Of a stretch of DNA of 39,031 nt, positions 15,760 through 24,209 are shown one piece after another. The notes beneath the pieces were generated by a model that was not told where the DNA came from, did no database searches, and saw nothing but the letters and a program-made list of their open reading frames with translations. The translations under genes and the position numbers were made by a program. Every line of letters begins with the position of its first letter. Positions within the stretch are counted from its first letter, which is position 1. The stretch is from Dehalococcoidia bacterium (lineage in GTDB: Bacteria; Chloroflexota; Dehalococcoidia; Lucifugimonadales; UBA1127): contig JAPYRQ010000014.1 in the NCBI GenBank assembly GCA_029936935.1, positions 1 to 39,031 on the forward strand, written 5' to 3'.

Positions 15760-16728
15760 ATGGAGACTGCCCTCAGCTTCTATGCACCTATCCAGGGCGA
15801 ACTCAAGCAGGTTGAAGACGGCCTCAAAAGCGTTGTGCACACCGGCATGGGCTCCACGGACGCGCTAATAAGCCACGTTGTTGATGTTCAGGGCAAGCGT
15901 GTGCGGTCCGCAATCACGCTCCTGACGGCTAAAATGCTCGGTTGCAACGACGAAGGGCCCGTGTTGATGGGCACCGCCGTGGAACTGCTTCACCTTGCCA
16001 CACTCCTCCACGATGACACGATAGACAACGCCGATGTCCGCAGAGGCCGTGCGACGCTAAGTAGCCTGGAGGGTGCCGAAATAGCCGTATTGGTGGGTGA
16101 CTTTCTTTTCGCAGCATCTGCAGTGAAGGTGTGCGACACCCAAAATATCCGTGTGATAAGACGCTTCTCAGAAACCATCATGGACCTTTCCAGTGGGCAG
16201 TTGACAGAGCGATTCATGGTCAATGAATGGCAGCAGACGATGGATCAGTACATGGAGCGAATTTACAAGAAGACAGGCTCGCTTTTTGCCACGGCATCGG
16301 ATGCAGGGGCTGTCCTGAGCGGCGCTGACGAAACCACTATCAAGCAGATGCGCAGCTTTGGGAAAAATCTAGGTATTGCTTTCCAGGTCGTCGACGACAT
16401 TCTTGACTTCGAGGGGACTGCGGCCGAAATAGGAAAGCCAGTAGGCAACGACCTCGCTTCCGGAACATTGACGCTCCCCGCGCTTTTGCTGGTTGAGCGG
16501 TACCCGAAGAACAACCCAGTTGTTGCTTTATGTCAAGGTATCGAACGCGAGGAGAACATCAAACGTGCTGTGGATATGATGCACAACACGGGTGTCATCG
16601 ATGATGCGTACAAAGTCGCGGAGGAGCTTCGAGTGAAGGCCAACGCTTCTCTTGACGGCATGCCCGACTCTGATGCCAAGCAGGCGCTCCTTGAACTCAG
16701 CGATTTCGTACTAGCTCGCCACGTCTAG
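15760..16728 (+). CDS. Trans-polyprenyl diphosphate synthase
   Basis: All-trans prenyltransferase of 322 aa that elongates with isopentenyl diphosphate. The first aspartate-rich motif is LLHDDTIDNADVRRG and the second is VVDDILDFEG. KRVRSAITLL and GKPVGNDLASGTLTLPALL are further family signatures. The sequence most resembles octaprenyl/heptaprenyl synthases that make quinone side chains, but chain length cannot be read reliably. Start ATG 15760 has GGGGATAAGC immediately upstream. It is co-directional with metG at 10 bp spacing and probably co-transcribed. Its substrate would come from the MEP pathway, two steps of which (dxr, ispG) lie later in this window. Confidence 0.92.
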   Translation: METALSFYAPIQGELKQVEDGLKSVVHTGMGSTDALISHVVDVQGKRVRSAITLLTAKMLGCNDEGPVLMGTAVELLHLATLLHDDTIDNADVRRGRATLSSLEGAEIAVLVGDFLFAASAVKVCDTQNIRVIRRFSETIMDLSSGQLTERFMVNEWQQTMDQYMERIYKKTGSLFATASDAGAVLSGADETTIKQMRSFGKNLGIAFQVVDDILDFEGTAAEIGKPVGNDLASGTLTLPALLLVERYPKNNPVVALCQGIEREENIKRAVDMMHNTGVIDDAYKVAEELRVKANASLDGMPDSDAKQALLELSDFVLARHV

Positions 16729-16819
16729 CCCTCAAACATGCATTGCCCATATGGCCCAACCCATTAGCCAAGCTCTGTGGTATAGTCCAGAAAAGCTCAG
16801 AAACACAGGGAGGTTCCGA

Positions 16820-17020
16820 ATGCCTAAGTTTTCCGCCGGAGACAAGGTTAAAGTCACCAAAGAAGCAACATCTGAGAAGGGCGCTGCCGTATTTGCTGGC
16901 AAAATAGGCACAGTACAACGCATGCAGCAGGTTGGCCCTGGGGGTTTTATTGTAGACGTGGCGTTTGAGGGAGAGGAATACCCACCTGCGCTTTGGGAAA
17001 CGTGGCTGGAAAAGGCCTAA
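16820..17020 (+). CDS. Small SH3/KOW-like protein
   Basis: Protein of 66 aa starting at ATG 16820 with GGGAGG 6 bases upstream. The reading frame is open from 16751, but only 16820 has a ribosome site. It reads KFSAGDKVKVTKEA, GKIGTVQRMQQ, FIVDVAFEGEEYPPALWE, a small beta barrel of the SH3 or KOW type, as seen in nitrile-hydratase-beta-like and ribosome-associated small proteins. Function is unknown. It is free-standing, with a strong terminator after it. Confidence 0.7.
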   Translation: MPKFSAGDKVKVTKEATSEKGAAVFAGKIGTVQRMQQVGPGGFIVDVAFEGEEYPPALWETWLEKA

Positions 17021-17042
17021 CCACAAACAAACACTGATTAAG

Positions 17043-17082
17043 AAGAGTCGTTCGGCGTCATTGACGCGGGCGGCTCTTTTTA
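17043..17082. terminator. Terminator between convergent genes
   Basis: Long imperfect hairpin. The inner perfect stem is GCGTC (17055-17059)/GACGC (17063-17067) with loop ATT. The outer arm AAGAGTCG pairs with CGGCTCTT, ending in TTTT at 17077-17081. It terminates the small SH3-like gene. The TAA of the minus-strand SDR (17082-17080) lies in the T tract. In the other direction the run is TCTTCTTA, so weaker termination is possible. Confidence 0.75.
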
Positions 17083-17844
17083 CATGCCTCCGTTGACCTG
17101 GATGGTCTGGCCCGAAACGTAATCGGCATCTTCAGATGCCAGGAACGCGATGACCCTCGCCTGGTCTTCAGGTTTCCCTAATCGCCTGAGGGCGATGTCA
17201 GCCATGTACGCCTCCTGCTCCTCCGGTGTCCTCACAGCCCATCGCAGTTGCGCCACACGCTCCGTCATGGTGGTGTTTGGCGCTATGGCGTTCACGTTGA
17301 CTCCGTAGGGGCCCGCTTCTTTGGCGATACGCGTTGTCATTGCGATGATTCCAGCCTTGGCGGCGGCATAGGCAGCGGTGTTGAGGTTGAGGCCGGCGGC
17401 TGAGCGTGAAGAGATGTTGACGATCTTGCCTGAGCCCTGCTCCTTCATGTGCGGCAGGACTTCCCTACAGAACAGGAACGTGGCGTCCAGGTTGAAATCC
17501 ATAACCCTTTTCCACTCTTCAAGGCTCAGTTCCTCTATGGGCCGTTTTGTCTCCGGGATGATGGTGCTCCCGCCGATGCAGTTCACCAGGATGTCTATCC
17601 TGCCCCACCGGTCTAACACAGACTGCACGGCACTCTTAACGTCCGTTGGATTGAAGGCGTCCGCCCTGACAGGCACGACCTGACCAGGCAACGCGTCTGT
17701 TGTCTCTGCAAGGGCTTCCAGGGCTGCTTCGTTGTTGTCGAGCGCCGCTACGTGACCGGATTCCCCCGCGATGATGCGCACAGTTGCGCTTCCGATGCCA
17801 CCGGCGGCTCCGGTGATGAGGGCTATCTTGTTCTCAAACCGCAT
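17080..17844 (-). CDS. SDR family NAD(P)-dependent oxidoreductase
   Basis: Classical short-chain dehydrogenase, 254 aa. Cofactor motif TGAAGGIG at about residues 11-18, NAG-equivalent NCIGG, catalytic Ser in NISSRSAAG, and Y-x-x-x-K in AAYAAAKAG. C-terminal VSGQTIQVNGGM is typical of the FabG-like group. An acidic D in AALDNNEA after beta-2 hints at NAD over NADP. The substrate is not readable. AGGAGA precedes ATG 17844, which is 15 bp downstream of lipA, so the two are probably co-transcribed. A lipoate role is not implied. Confidence 0.9.
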   Translation of the reverse strand: MRFENKIALITGAAGGIGSATVRIIAGESGHVAALDNNEAALEALAETTDALPGQVVPVRADAFNPTDVKSAVQSVLDRWGRIDILVNCIGGSTIIPETKRPIEELSLEEWKRVMDFNLDATFLFCREVLPHMKEQGSGKIVNISSRSAAGLNLNTAAYAAAKAGIIAMTTRIAKEAGPYGVNVNAIAPNTTMTERVAQLRWAVRTPEEQEAYMADIALRRLGKPEDQARVIAFLASEDADYVSGQTIQVNGGM

Positions 17845-17859
17845 TGTTTCTCCTGGCGC

Positions 17860-18741
17860 TTAGACGGCAGCGTTCTCCGTAGTGGCTGCTTCAGCCTGTT
17901 CATCTGCATGATAGGAGCTACGCACCAGCGGCCCTGAAGCCACGTGTCGGAACCCCATCGCCATGCCGATGTCCGCAAGTTCTTGAAACTCGTCAGGGGT
18001 GTAGAAGCGATCAAGCTTCCAGTGAATCTTTGTGGGGCGTAGATACTGCCCGATGGTCAATAACTGGCAGTTCGCTTCCCGCAGGTCTTCCATCGTCCGT
18101 TTGATATCGTCGGTCGTTTCGCCAAGCCCCACCATAATGCCCGACTTTGTAGGGATGTTAGGTGCCATCTCAGCAGAGCGGCGAAGGAATCGCAGTGAAC
18201 GGTCATAGTCACCCTTCGGTCGTACCTGACGGAAGACGTTTCGTGTCGTTTCGATGTTGTGGTTCATGACTTCGGGTCCCGCATCCAGGACCGTTTTGAT
18301 ATCGGCATCCACGCCAAGAAAGTCGGGTGTGAGCACTTCCACCTTGCAACCAGGCAGGGCGCCGTGGATGAGGGTGATGCTCTCAGCGAATACAGACGCT
18401 CCACCGTCAGGCAGGTCTTCACGAGTCACGGAGGTGATTACACAGTACTTAAGCCCCAATTTCGCCACAGTACTGGCAAGTCGAGCAGGTTCACCTGGAT
18501 CCAGGGCATTCGGTCGACCCGTTTTGACGGCGCAGTACTGACAGGCCCAGGTGCAAGTTTCACCAAGGAGCATGAAGGTGGCTGTGCCGCGCTGCCAGCA
18601 CTCACCGATGTTTGGGCAGTGGGCTTCCTCACAAACGGTATGCATCTCATTGCGTTTCACCAGATTTAAAAGCTTGAGGTAGTTCGGTGCACCCGGCGCG
18701 GGTACTCGCATCCATTCGGGTAGTCTTCGTTCAGCGGCCAC
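17860..18741 (-). CDS. lipA: Lipoyl synthase
   Basis: Radical SAM enzyme that inserts two sulfurs into octanoyl groups on lipoyl domains, 293 aa from the chosen start. The auxiliary-cluster motif C-x4-C-x5-C is CEEAHCPNIGEC. The radical SAM motif C-x3-C-x2-C is CTWACQYC. The C-terminal RSSYHAD provides the Arg-Ser-x-Tyr serine ligand. GTG at 18741 is chosen because AAGGAG lies 6 bases upstream; the longer frame from 18777 would start inside the dispersed repeat. lipB is not in the window. The SDR gene follows at 15 bp. Confidence 0.95.
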   Translation of the reverse strand: MAAERRLPEWMRVPAPGAPNYLKLLNLVKRNEMHTVCEEAHCPNIGECWQRGTATFMLLGETCTWACQYCAVKTGRPNALDPGEPARLASTVAKLGLKYCVITSVTREDLPDGGASVFAESITLIHGALPGCKVEVLTPDFLGVDADIKTVLDAGPEVMNHNIETTRNVFRQVRPKGDYDRSLRFLRRSAEMAPNIPTKSGIMVGLGETTDDIKRTMEDLREANCQLLTIGQYLRPTKIHWKLDRFYTPDEFQELADIGMAMGFRHVASGPLVRSSYHADEQAEAATTENAAV

Positions 18742-18776
18742 AGGGTACTCCTTCATTGATTGTCGACATGATACCA

Positions 18777-18816
18777 CCCAGGGCGTGCCCTGGACCCGGG
18801 TGACCTGACGGCCATC
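18777..18816. repeat. Dispersed intergenic repeat, copy B
   Basis: CCCAGGGCGTGCCCTGGACC followed by CGGGTGACCTGACGGCCATC. It shares the GGGCnnnGCCCTGGACCC head and the CGG tail with copies at 8998, 30899 and 38879, but has a diverged middle. It lies 36 bp upstream of the lipA start and about 40 bp before the gltX promoter. Confidence 0.55.
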
Positions 18817-18852
18817 GCAATCATGCTTGAATACAAGCAGGCGTTCACTCGA

Positions 18853-18883
18853 TTGCCCTACTGTTGAGGTAGCCTGCTACAAT
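18853..18883 (+). promoter_or_regulatory. Possible gltX promoter
   Basis: TTGCCC (18853-18858), 19-base spacer, TACAAT (18878-18883). The TACAAT overlaps an upstream in-frame ATG at 18882, so if this promoter is used translation must start at 18906 instead. Confidence 0.45.
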
Positions 18884-18905
18884 GTCCACGGAGGAACGAT
18901 TCCCT

Positions 18906-20414
18906 ATGCCAGACACCGTCAGAGTCCGCTTTGCCCCAAGCCCAACTGGTGAGCCCCATGTAGGCAACATCCGTACCGCGCTGTTCAACTGGCTCTTCGC
19001 CCGTCACCACGGTGGCTCGTTCATCGTCCGCGTTGAAGACACAGACCAGGAGCGGAAGGTCGAAGGTGCCTTGAAATCCATTCTGGCATCGCTGAAGTGG
19101 ATGGGCATGGACTGGGACGAAGGCCCTGAAGGTGATACGGACGGCAGCCGAGGCCCTCACGGACCGTACTTCCAGTCACAACGATTGCACATGTACAAAG
19201 AAGCAGCTGATGTACTTCTGGCCAAGGGCGATGCGTACATCTGCTTCTGCACTCCGGAACGACTCGATCAGATGCGTAAGGCTCAGACCGATGCCAAGCG
19301 CCCTCCGGGCTATGACCGTCACTGCCTGCTTGAACTCACAGCGGAGGAACGCCAAAGCCGTGTTGATGCCGGAGAAGAGCATGTAATCCGCTTCAGAATT
19401 CCATGGGAACTGCCTGAAGTGGTAGTCCATGACGTGATTCGAGGCGACGTCACGTGGGAGCCCAAGCTGTTAGACGACTTTGTCATGATGAAATCGGACG
19501 GATTTCCTACCTATCACCTCGCCAACATCGTTGACGACCATGCCATGGAGATCACCCATGTGATGCGTGCGGAAGAATGGTTGCCCAGCACGCCCAGACA
19601 CGTCCTGTTGTACCAGGCGTTCGGATGGACTCCCCCTGTCTTCGCACATATGCCCATGATCCTTGGCGACGACCGTGCAAAGCTTTCCAAGCGACACGGT
19701 GCAACATCCGCCCTGGAGTACAAGGCCAACGGCTACCTCCCAGAGGCGCTCACGAACTTCATGGCCCTCCTGGGCTGGTCTCTGGACGACCACACAGAGA
19801 TATTCTCCCAAGAAGACCTCATCAAGCACTTCACCCTGGAGCATGTAGGCAAAGCAGGTGCCATTTTCGATGCAGAGAAACTGACGTGGATGAACGGCCT
19901 TTACATCAGGGCATTGTCCATACCGGATCTGGCGTCACGCCTCCAGCCATTCCTTGAGCGACCACAGGCCGAGGGGGGCCTACCGGATGATGTAGCGCGG
20001 CCCCTAGATAGCGACTTCCTCCTTCAGCTGACACCGCTGGTGCAGGAGCGCATTAAAACTCTGGCCGACGTCACGGGTGTGTTGGGTTTGTTCTTTGAGG
20101 ACATTGCCGACTACGATTCCGCCATGTTGATTCAGAAGGGTGCAACGGCTGACAACACAATCTCAGCCCTGAAGGGTGTTCTGAAGCAATTTGAGTCGGC
20201 GAAGACGTGGGACGGCGCTGAACTGGAAGCAATGGTCAAGCCGCTGGTAGATGAGCTGGAGATGAAACCAGGCCAGGTCTTCGGCGCAATACGTGTAGCC
20301 GTAACCGGCAGGGCCGTATCACCGCCGTTGTTTGAGACCATCCAGGCGTTGGGGCGTGAGCGTGCGCTTTCAGGACTACGCAGCGCCGTAGCGGCCCTTA
20401 CAGCAGCTACATAG
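18906..20414 (+). CDS. gltX: Glutamyl-tRNA synthetase
   Basis: Class I synthetase, 502 aa from ATG 18906. Start choice: GGAGGAA lies 9-10 bases upstream, and the earlier in-frame ATG at 18882 overlaps the likely -10 box. The N-terminal RFAPSPTGEPHVGNIRTALF holds the HIGH box (HVGN), and KLSKRHGA near residue 259 is the KMSKS box. Between them are VEDTDQER, PTYHLANIVDDHAMEITHV and EEWLPSTPRHV. The all-helical anticodon-binding part is present to the end (GQVFGAIRVAVTGRAVSPP). The bacterial D-GluRS-type layout is complete. Discriminating or not cannot be decided here, because gatCAB and glnS are outside the window. Confidence 0.95.
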   Translation: MPDTVRVRFAPSPTGEPHVGNIRTALFNWLFARHHGGSFIVRVEDTDQERKVEGALKSILASLKWMGMDWDEGPEGDTDGSRGPHGPYFQSQRLHMYKEAADVLLAKGDAYICFCTPERLDQMRKAQTDAKRPPGYDRHCLLELTAEERQSRVDAGEEHVIRFRIPWELPEVVVHDVIRGDVTWEPKLLDDFVMMKSDGFPTYHLANIVDDHAMEITHVMRAEEWLPSTPRHVLLYQAFGWTPPVFAHMPMILGDDRAKLSKRHGATSALEYKANGYLPEALTNFMALLGWSLDDHTEIFSQEDLIKHFTLEHVGKAGAIFDAEKLTWMNGLYIRALSIPDLASRLQPFLERPQAEGGLPDDVARPLDSDFLLQLTPLVQERIKTLADVTGVLGLFFEDIADYDSAMLIQKGATADNTISALKGVLKQFESAKTWDGAELEAMVKPLVDELEMKPGQVFGAIRVAVTGRAVSPPLFETIQALGRERALSGLRSAVAALTAAT

Positions 20415-20533
20415 TCCTCGAACAGTGGGTAATCCACCCACTCGATATCCCTGAATCCTCCCATGCTCCTCCACGCCCGATGCGCTACCATGAAACCATT
20501 GGTGGGGTAGTGTGGGGTTGAAAGGTAACCAGT

Positions 20534-21502
20534 ATGGAAAACCCAAAAGGGAAACTTGGCATTCTCGTAGGCGGTGAGCACTCGCCCGGCATCAACAGCG
20601 CCATCAGCGCCGCCACCATTGAGGCAGTTAACCGCGGGTTAGAAGTCGTTGGCATCTACGATGGCTTTGCGGGCCTCATTGACGGGAGCCCAGAGAAGGT
20701 TCGAGAACTGTCCATATCGGACGTCTCCCGTATCCACAACCAGGGTGGCTCCATTCTCCGCACATCCCGCGCAAACCCCACGCGTAGCCCTGAAGACCTC
20801 GAGCGATGTGTCGTCAACCTCAAGAGCATGGGCATCGCAGACCTGGTGAGCATCGGCGGCGATGACACCGCGTTCAGCGCATACGCCGTATCCCGCGCTG
20901 CTGCGGGCGCACTCCACGTTGTCCACGTACCAAAGGCCATCGACAATGACCTCCCGTTACCAGCCAACATGCCTACATTCGGGCACGAGCCGCTCGCCAC
21001 GTTGGCACGGATATCGTGATGAACCTGATGGAGGACTCCCGTACCACCAACCGCTGGTTCTTCGTGGTCGCCATGGGCCGCAAAGCCGGGCATCTGGCGT
21101 TGGGCATCGGCAAGGCTGCAGGCGCTACGTTGCGCACCGCCGATTCCCTTCGATATCGACTACACACGAGACCTTGGTCACGGTGCTGTACGCCTCCTGA
21201 CCGATGGTTCTTTGAGCAAAGACACACGGCTGCAATACGGGGGCATGGTTTGCCTGGAAGACGGCGACCTTCACATCATTCCATTTGAGGATTTTACCGA
21301 TCAGGAAACGGGCCGTACCCGGATCCGGCAGGTGGATAACAACGCTGAGCATTATCGTGTAGCTCGACAGTACATGATCAGGCTCCAACAGAGCGATATT
21401 GATGACCCGGAGATGTTGGGCAAGCTGGCTGAAGCAGCAAAGAAAAGCCCGAGTGAATTCAAAAAGACCTTTTCCTCGGCGATCGACGCCAGTACCTGCT
21501 AG
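20534..21502 (+). pseudogene. PPi-type 6-phosphofructokinase, decayed: frameshift plus internal deletion
   Basis: The N-terminal frame is good from ATG 20534: GILVGGEHSPGINSAI, NQGGSILRTSR, then IGGDDTAFSA near residue 106 and VPKAIDNDLPLP. GGDD with PK-x-IDND is the signature of PPi-dependent enzymes, in place of ATP-type GGDGS. At 20987-20991 the frame breaks (TTCGGGCACGAG-CCGCTC). The next frame gives AARHVGTDIVMNLMEDSR and GRKAGHLALGIGKAAGAT. At about 21127 it runs straight into RCAPPIPFDIDYTRDLGHG in a third frame, the C-terminal part that continues to the stop. About 90-110 residues normally present between these segments, estimated from family length, are missing. The frame changes across the junction, so this is a deletion and not splicing. 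No working enzyme is encoded. Confidence 0.8.
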
Positions 21503-21564
21503 CTAACGACAATAATCTCACCGCACCCTGTTAGAATGGCCCTACTCGTAAACAGGAGGCTGGT

Positions 21565-22341
21565 GTGGATTTAGGTATCACTGGAAAAGTCGCCCTTGTC
21601 ACAGGAGGGAGTCGTGGATTGGGCAGACAGGCCGCGTTAACCCTGGCCCGTGAAGGCTGCAAAGTCGCTATATGCGCTCGTGGCACTGACAAACTCGACG
21701 AAGTGGTTGCAGAGCTTCAGAAGTTCAGCCCTAGCTCTGTTGGTTTCCAGGCAGACGTCACTACAACAGAGGGGTGTAACGCATTTTACGAAAGCGCTTT
21801 AGCATCCATCGGTCCCGCCGACATCGTTGTGAACAACGTAGGCGGTACTTCCGGCGGTAGAGACTTTGACTCGACCACTGACGAAGATTGGGTTGCCACA
21901 TTGGAACTCAACCTGTTTTCCGCAATCCGGATGATGCGCGTATCATTGCCCCACATGAAAGAGCAGGGTTGGGGTCGCGTGGTAAATGTGGCGTCCGTGT
22001 TTGGCAGAGAACACGGTGGCGCCCTCTCTTATATGACAGCAAAAGCGTCTCTCATCGCCTTCTCCAAGCACATGGCATTATCGCTGGCACCAACCAACAT
22101 CCTCGTCAACACCATCTCTCCAGGCTCCATATCATTCCCCGGTGGCGGATGGGACAACTTCCAGAAGAACAGCACGCCTGAAGTGGTTCAGGATTTCATC
22201 TCACGCAATCTTCCGATGGGGAAGTTCGGGTGGCCTGAACCTTTTGGCGAATTGGTTGCGTTTCTTTGTTCAGACCGAGCGGATTTAATCACCGGAGCGT
22301 CCGTTGCGATAGATGGAGGCCAGGGCAGATCACTGATTTAG
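21565..22341 (+). CDS. SDR family oxidoreductase
   Basis: Second classical short-chain dehydrogenase, 258 aa. TGGSRGLGRQAAL is the cofactor loop, ICARGTDKL with R after beta-2 suggests NADP, NNVGGTSGG is the NAG-type motif, VNVASVFGR holds the catalytic Ser, and YMTAK is Y-x-x-x-K. The ISPGSISFPGGGWDNF loop after the active site is longer than in FabG and probably shapes the substrate pocket. Start GTG 21565 with GGAGG 5 bases upstream. It is only about 40% similar by eye to the SDR at 17080, so it is not a recent duplicate. It is free-standing after the decayed PFK gene. Confidence 0.9.
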   Translation: MDLGITGKVALVTGGSRGLGRQAALTLAREGCKVAICARGTDKLDEVVAELQKFSPSSVGFQADVTTTEGCNAFYESALASIGPADIVVNNVGGTSGGRDFDSTTDEDWVATLELNLFSAIRMMRVSLPHMKEQGWGRVVNVASVFGREHGGALSYMTAKASLIAFSKHMALSLAPTNILVNTISPGSISFPGGGWDNFQKNSTPEVVQDFISRNLPMGKFGWPEPFGELVAFLCSDRADLITGASVAIDGGQGRSLI

Positions 22342-22411
22342 GGTTAGTTACTAGCTAATAACACCAATATCACTTTTTGCATAACGATTGTATTTCATTT
22401 GCAATTACGTT

Positions 22412-22420
22412 TGGTATACT
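22412..22420 (+). promoter_or_regulatory. Extended -10 promoter upstream of pepA
   Basis: TGGTATACT: an extended -10 TG-n-TATACT. The -35 region 16 bases before (TTTCAT) is poor. It lies in an AT-rich 200 bp gap between the SDR and pepA, with no gene in it. Confidence 0.5.
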
Positions 22421-22541
22421 TTAATGGATTTTATTACCTTAGCTCCAATACAACCCTAAACCGTGCACATAAAGGGTGTTGAGGTAGTCGACGGCACGAT
22501 AGACTGTATAGGTTTTAGTCAGCATGAAATATGGAGGCCTC

Positions 22542-24056
22542 ATGGAGCTTCGTGTCACTATCGGCGACATCACACAAATAGAGACAGACGCCATCATCGT
22601 CAACCTGTTCGAGGGCGTTAAACATCCAGGCGGCGCTACCGGTGCAGTGGACCAGGCCCTAGACGGCGCAATCACAAGCATCATCGCTGACGGAGAGATT
22701 ACCGGCAAGAAGGGTCAAAACGTCCTGATCCATACCCTGGGAAAGCTCCCCGCAAAACGGGTCATCATTGCAGGGTTAGGGAAGTCTGATGAGTTTACGG
22801 TGAATGTGGCCCGCGGCGTAGCAGCAGAGGCAGCCCGCCAACTCCGCAAACTCAAGGTCAAGCAAGCCGCAACCATCATCCACGGGGCAGGCATAGGCAA
22901 TATAGAAGCTGAAGCTGCTGCGGAGGCACTGGCAGAGGGCACGTTGTTAGGGCTGTACACTTTCAAGCAGCACAAGACTGGCACTGAAGCGGAACCAGAC
23001 AAGCTGGAACAGCTACTGATTGTTGAGCAAGACGCCGAGAAGGAACCTGCCATCAAACGTGGAGTGAGTAACGGCTCCATCCTGGCGGAGTCCACCGCCC
23101 TTGCCAGAGACATGTCAAATCAGCCTGCCAATAAAATGACGCCTACCATCATGGCCGAGTATGCCCATAAGGTGGCCCAGGACTACGGCCTTGAGTTCAC
23201 TGTATTGGAGAAGTCAGACTGCGAGGCACTGGGCATGGGGGCGTTTCTTGGTGTGACACAAGGTAGCGTGGAGCCTCCTAAGTTTATAGTGATGCGTTAC
23301 CACGGTGACCCGACCAACCCGGAGAACAACCTGGGCATCATCGGCAAGAGCGTTACCTTCGATTCCGGCGGTATTTCCATCAAGCCGGCAGCAGACATGG
23401 GCAAGATGAAAGCGGATATGTCCGGCGGTGCATCGGTCATTGGAGCAATGAAGGCCATTGCGTACTTGAAGCCCAAAATCAACGTCGCCATGATCGCCGC
23501 AGCTACGGAGAACATGCCAAGCGGTTCTGCGACCAGGCCCGGCGATGTCCTGAAATCCATGAGTGGCAAGACGATTGAAGTTGATAACACCGATGCAGAA
23601 GGCAGGCTCACGCTTGGTGATGCCATTACCTATGCTCGACAGGAACTAGGCTTGAAGCGTTTGGTGGACATCGCTACATTGACAGGCGCTATGGGTGTAG
23701 CCCTTGGCAATGTACGAGCTGGCGTATTCAGCAACAACCAGGAGCTGGCGGACCAGGTCATAGCAGCGGGCGAATCGACCGGGGAGCGCATGTGGCAGAT
23801 GCCCCTTGATGACGACTACAAAGAGCAGAACAAGAGCACTGTGGCTGACCTTAAGAACACCGGTGGCAGGGCGGCTGGCTCTATCACTGCTGCCCACTTC
23901 GTAGGAGTGTTTGCAGGCGATACACCTTGGGTCCACCTGGACATCGCCGGGGTGTATATGGCAGACAAGGATCAGGGGGTATGGGTCAAAGGAGCATCGG
24001 GCATCCCCGTCCGTTCTCTGGTTAAACTCGCCCAGAACCTTGCCCTCCAAAGCTAA
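22542..24056 (+). CDS. pepA: Leucyl aminopeptidase (M17, PepA)
   Basis: Cytosolic dizinc/manganese aminopeptidase, 504 aa. The N-terminal macro-like domain begins MELRVTIGDITQIETDAI. The catalytic domain shows IGKSVTFDSGGISIKP near residue 269 (metal-bridging Lys and Asp), KADMSGGA, and the M17 signature NTDAEGRL near 348. ATLTGA and the HLDIAG end motif are also present. ATG at 22542 is chosen because GGAGG lies 4 bases before it; ATG 22524 lacks a site. With the S9-like and M42 genes, this makes three peptidases in the window. Some PepA proteins also bind DNA (XerC/D recombination), but nothing here shows this. Confidence 0.95.
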   Translation: MELRVTIGDITQIETDAIIVNLFEGVKHPGGATGAVDQALDGAITSIIADGEITGKKGQNVLIHTLGKLPAKRVIIAGLGKSDEFTVNVARGVAAEAARQLRKLKVKQAATIIHGAGIGNIEAEAAAEALAEGTLLGLYTFKQHKTGTEAEPDKLEQLLIVEQDAEKEPAIKRGVSNGSILAESTALARDMSNQPANKMTPTIMAEYAHKVAQDYGLEFTVLEKSDCEALGMGAFLGVTQGSVEPPKFIVMRYHGDPTNPENNLGIIGKSVTFDSGGISIKPAADMGKMKADMSGGASVIGAMKAIAYLKPKINVAMIAAATENMPSGSATRPGDVLKSMSGKTIEVDNTDAEGRLTLGDAITYARQELGLKRLVDIATLTGAMGVALGNVRAGVFSNNQELADQVIAAGESTGERMWQMPLDDDYKEQNKSTVADLKNTGGRAAGSITAAHFVGVFAGDTPWVHLDIAGVYMADKDQGVWVKGASGIPVRSLVKLAQNLALQS

Positions 24057-24081
24057 ACCTTGAAGGGAAGCCCGGAATGCC

Positions 24082-24121
24082 AGAGGCCCTGGCCAGCCTC
24101 AATACTCTCGTCAGGGCCTCT
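24082..24121. terminator. Inverted repeat downstream of pepA
   Basis: AGAGGCCCT (24082-24090) and AGGGCCTCT (24113-24121), perfect 9 bp arms with a 22-base loop. There is no T tract, so it may be a weak terminator of pepA or a processing hairpin. It ends just before the rpsB promoter. Confidence 0.5.
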
Positions 24122-24124
24122 CCA

Positions 24125-24153
24125 TTGTTCAGATTCCGAGGCTATGCTATAAT
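24125..24153 (+). promoter_or_regulatory. Strong sigma-70-type promoter of rpsB
   Basis: TTGTTC (24125-24130), exact 17-base spacer, perfect TATAAT (24148-24153). The leader of about 50 bases is AT-rich and ends with GAGGAG before the TTG start of rpsB. This is the likely main promoter for the rpsB-tsf-pyrH-frr cluster. Confidence 0.75.
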
Positions 24154-24209
24154 CTCCGTTGGTTTCGCTTAAAAACTTATTAACTATTTGAACGAGGAGT
24201 TGCACACCC

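Noticed and set aside
16741-16819. TATAGT at 16781 as promoter of the small SH3-like gene
   Set aside because: A plausible -10 box, but no acceptable -35 box at 16-18 bases; not strong enough to list.
20132-20581. Minus-strand frame covering the gltX end and pfk start, giving a protein-like stretch (NGFMVAHRAWRSMGGFRDIE)
   Set aside because: The stretch reads like coding sequence by eye over the 120 bp gap, but it runs into antisense of gltX, has no recognised family and is too short. It could be a remnant; I cannot support it as a gene.
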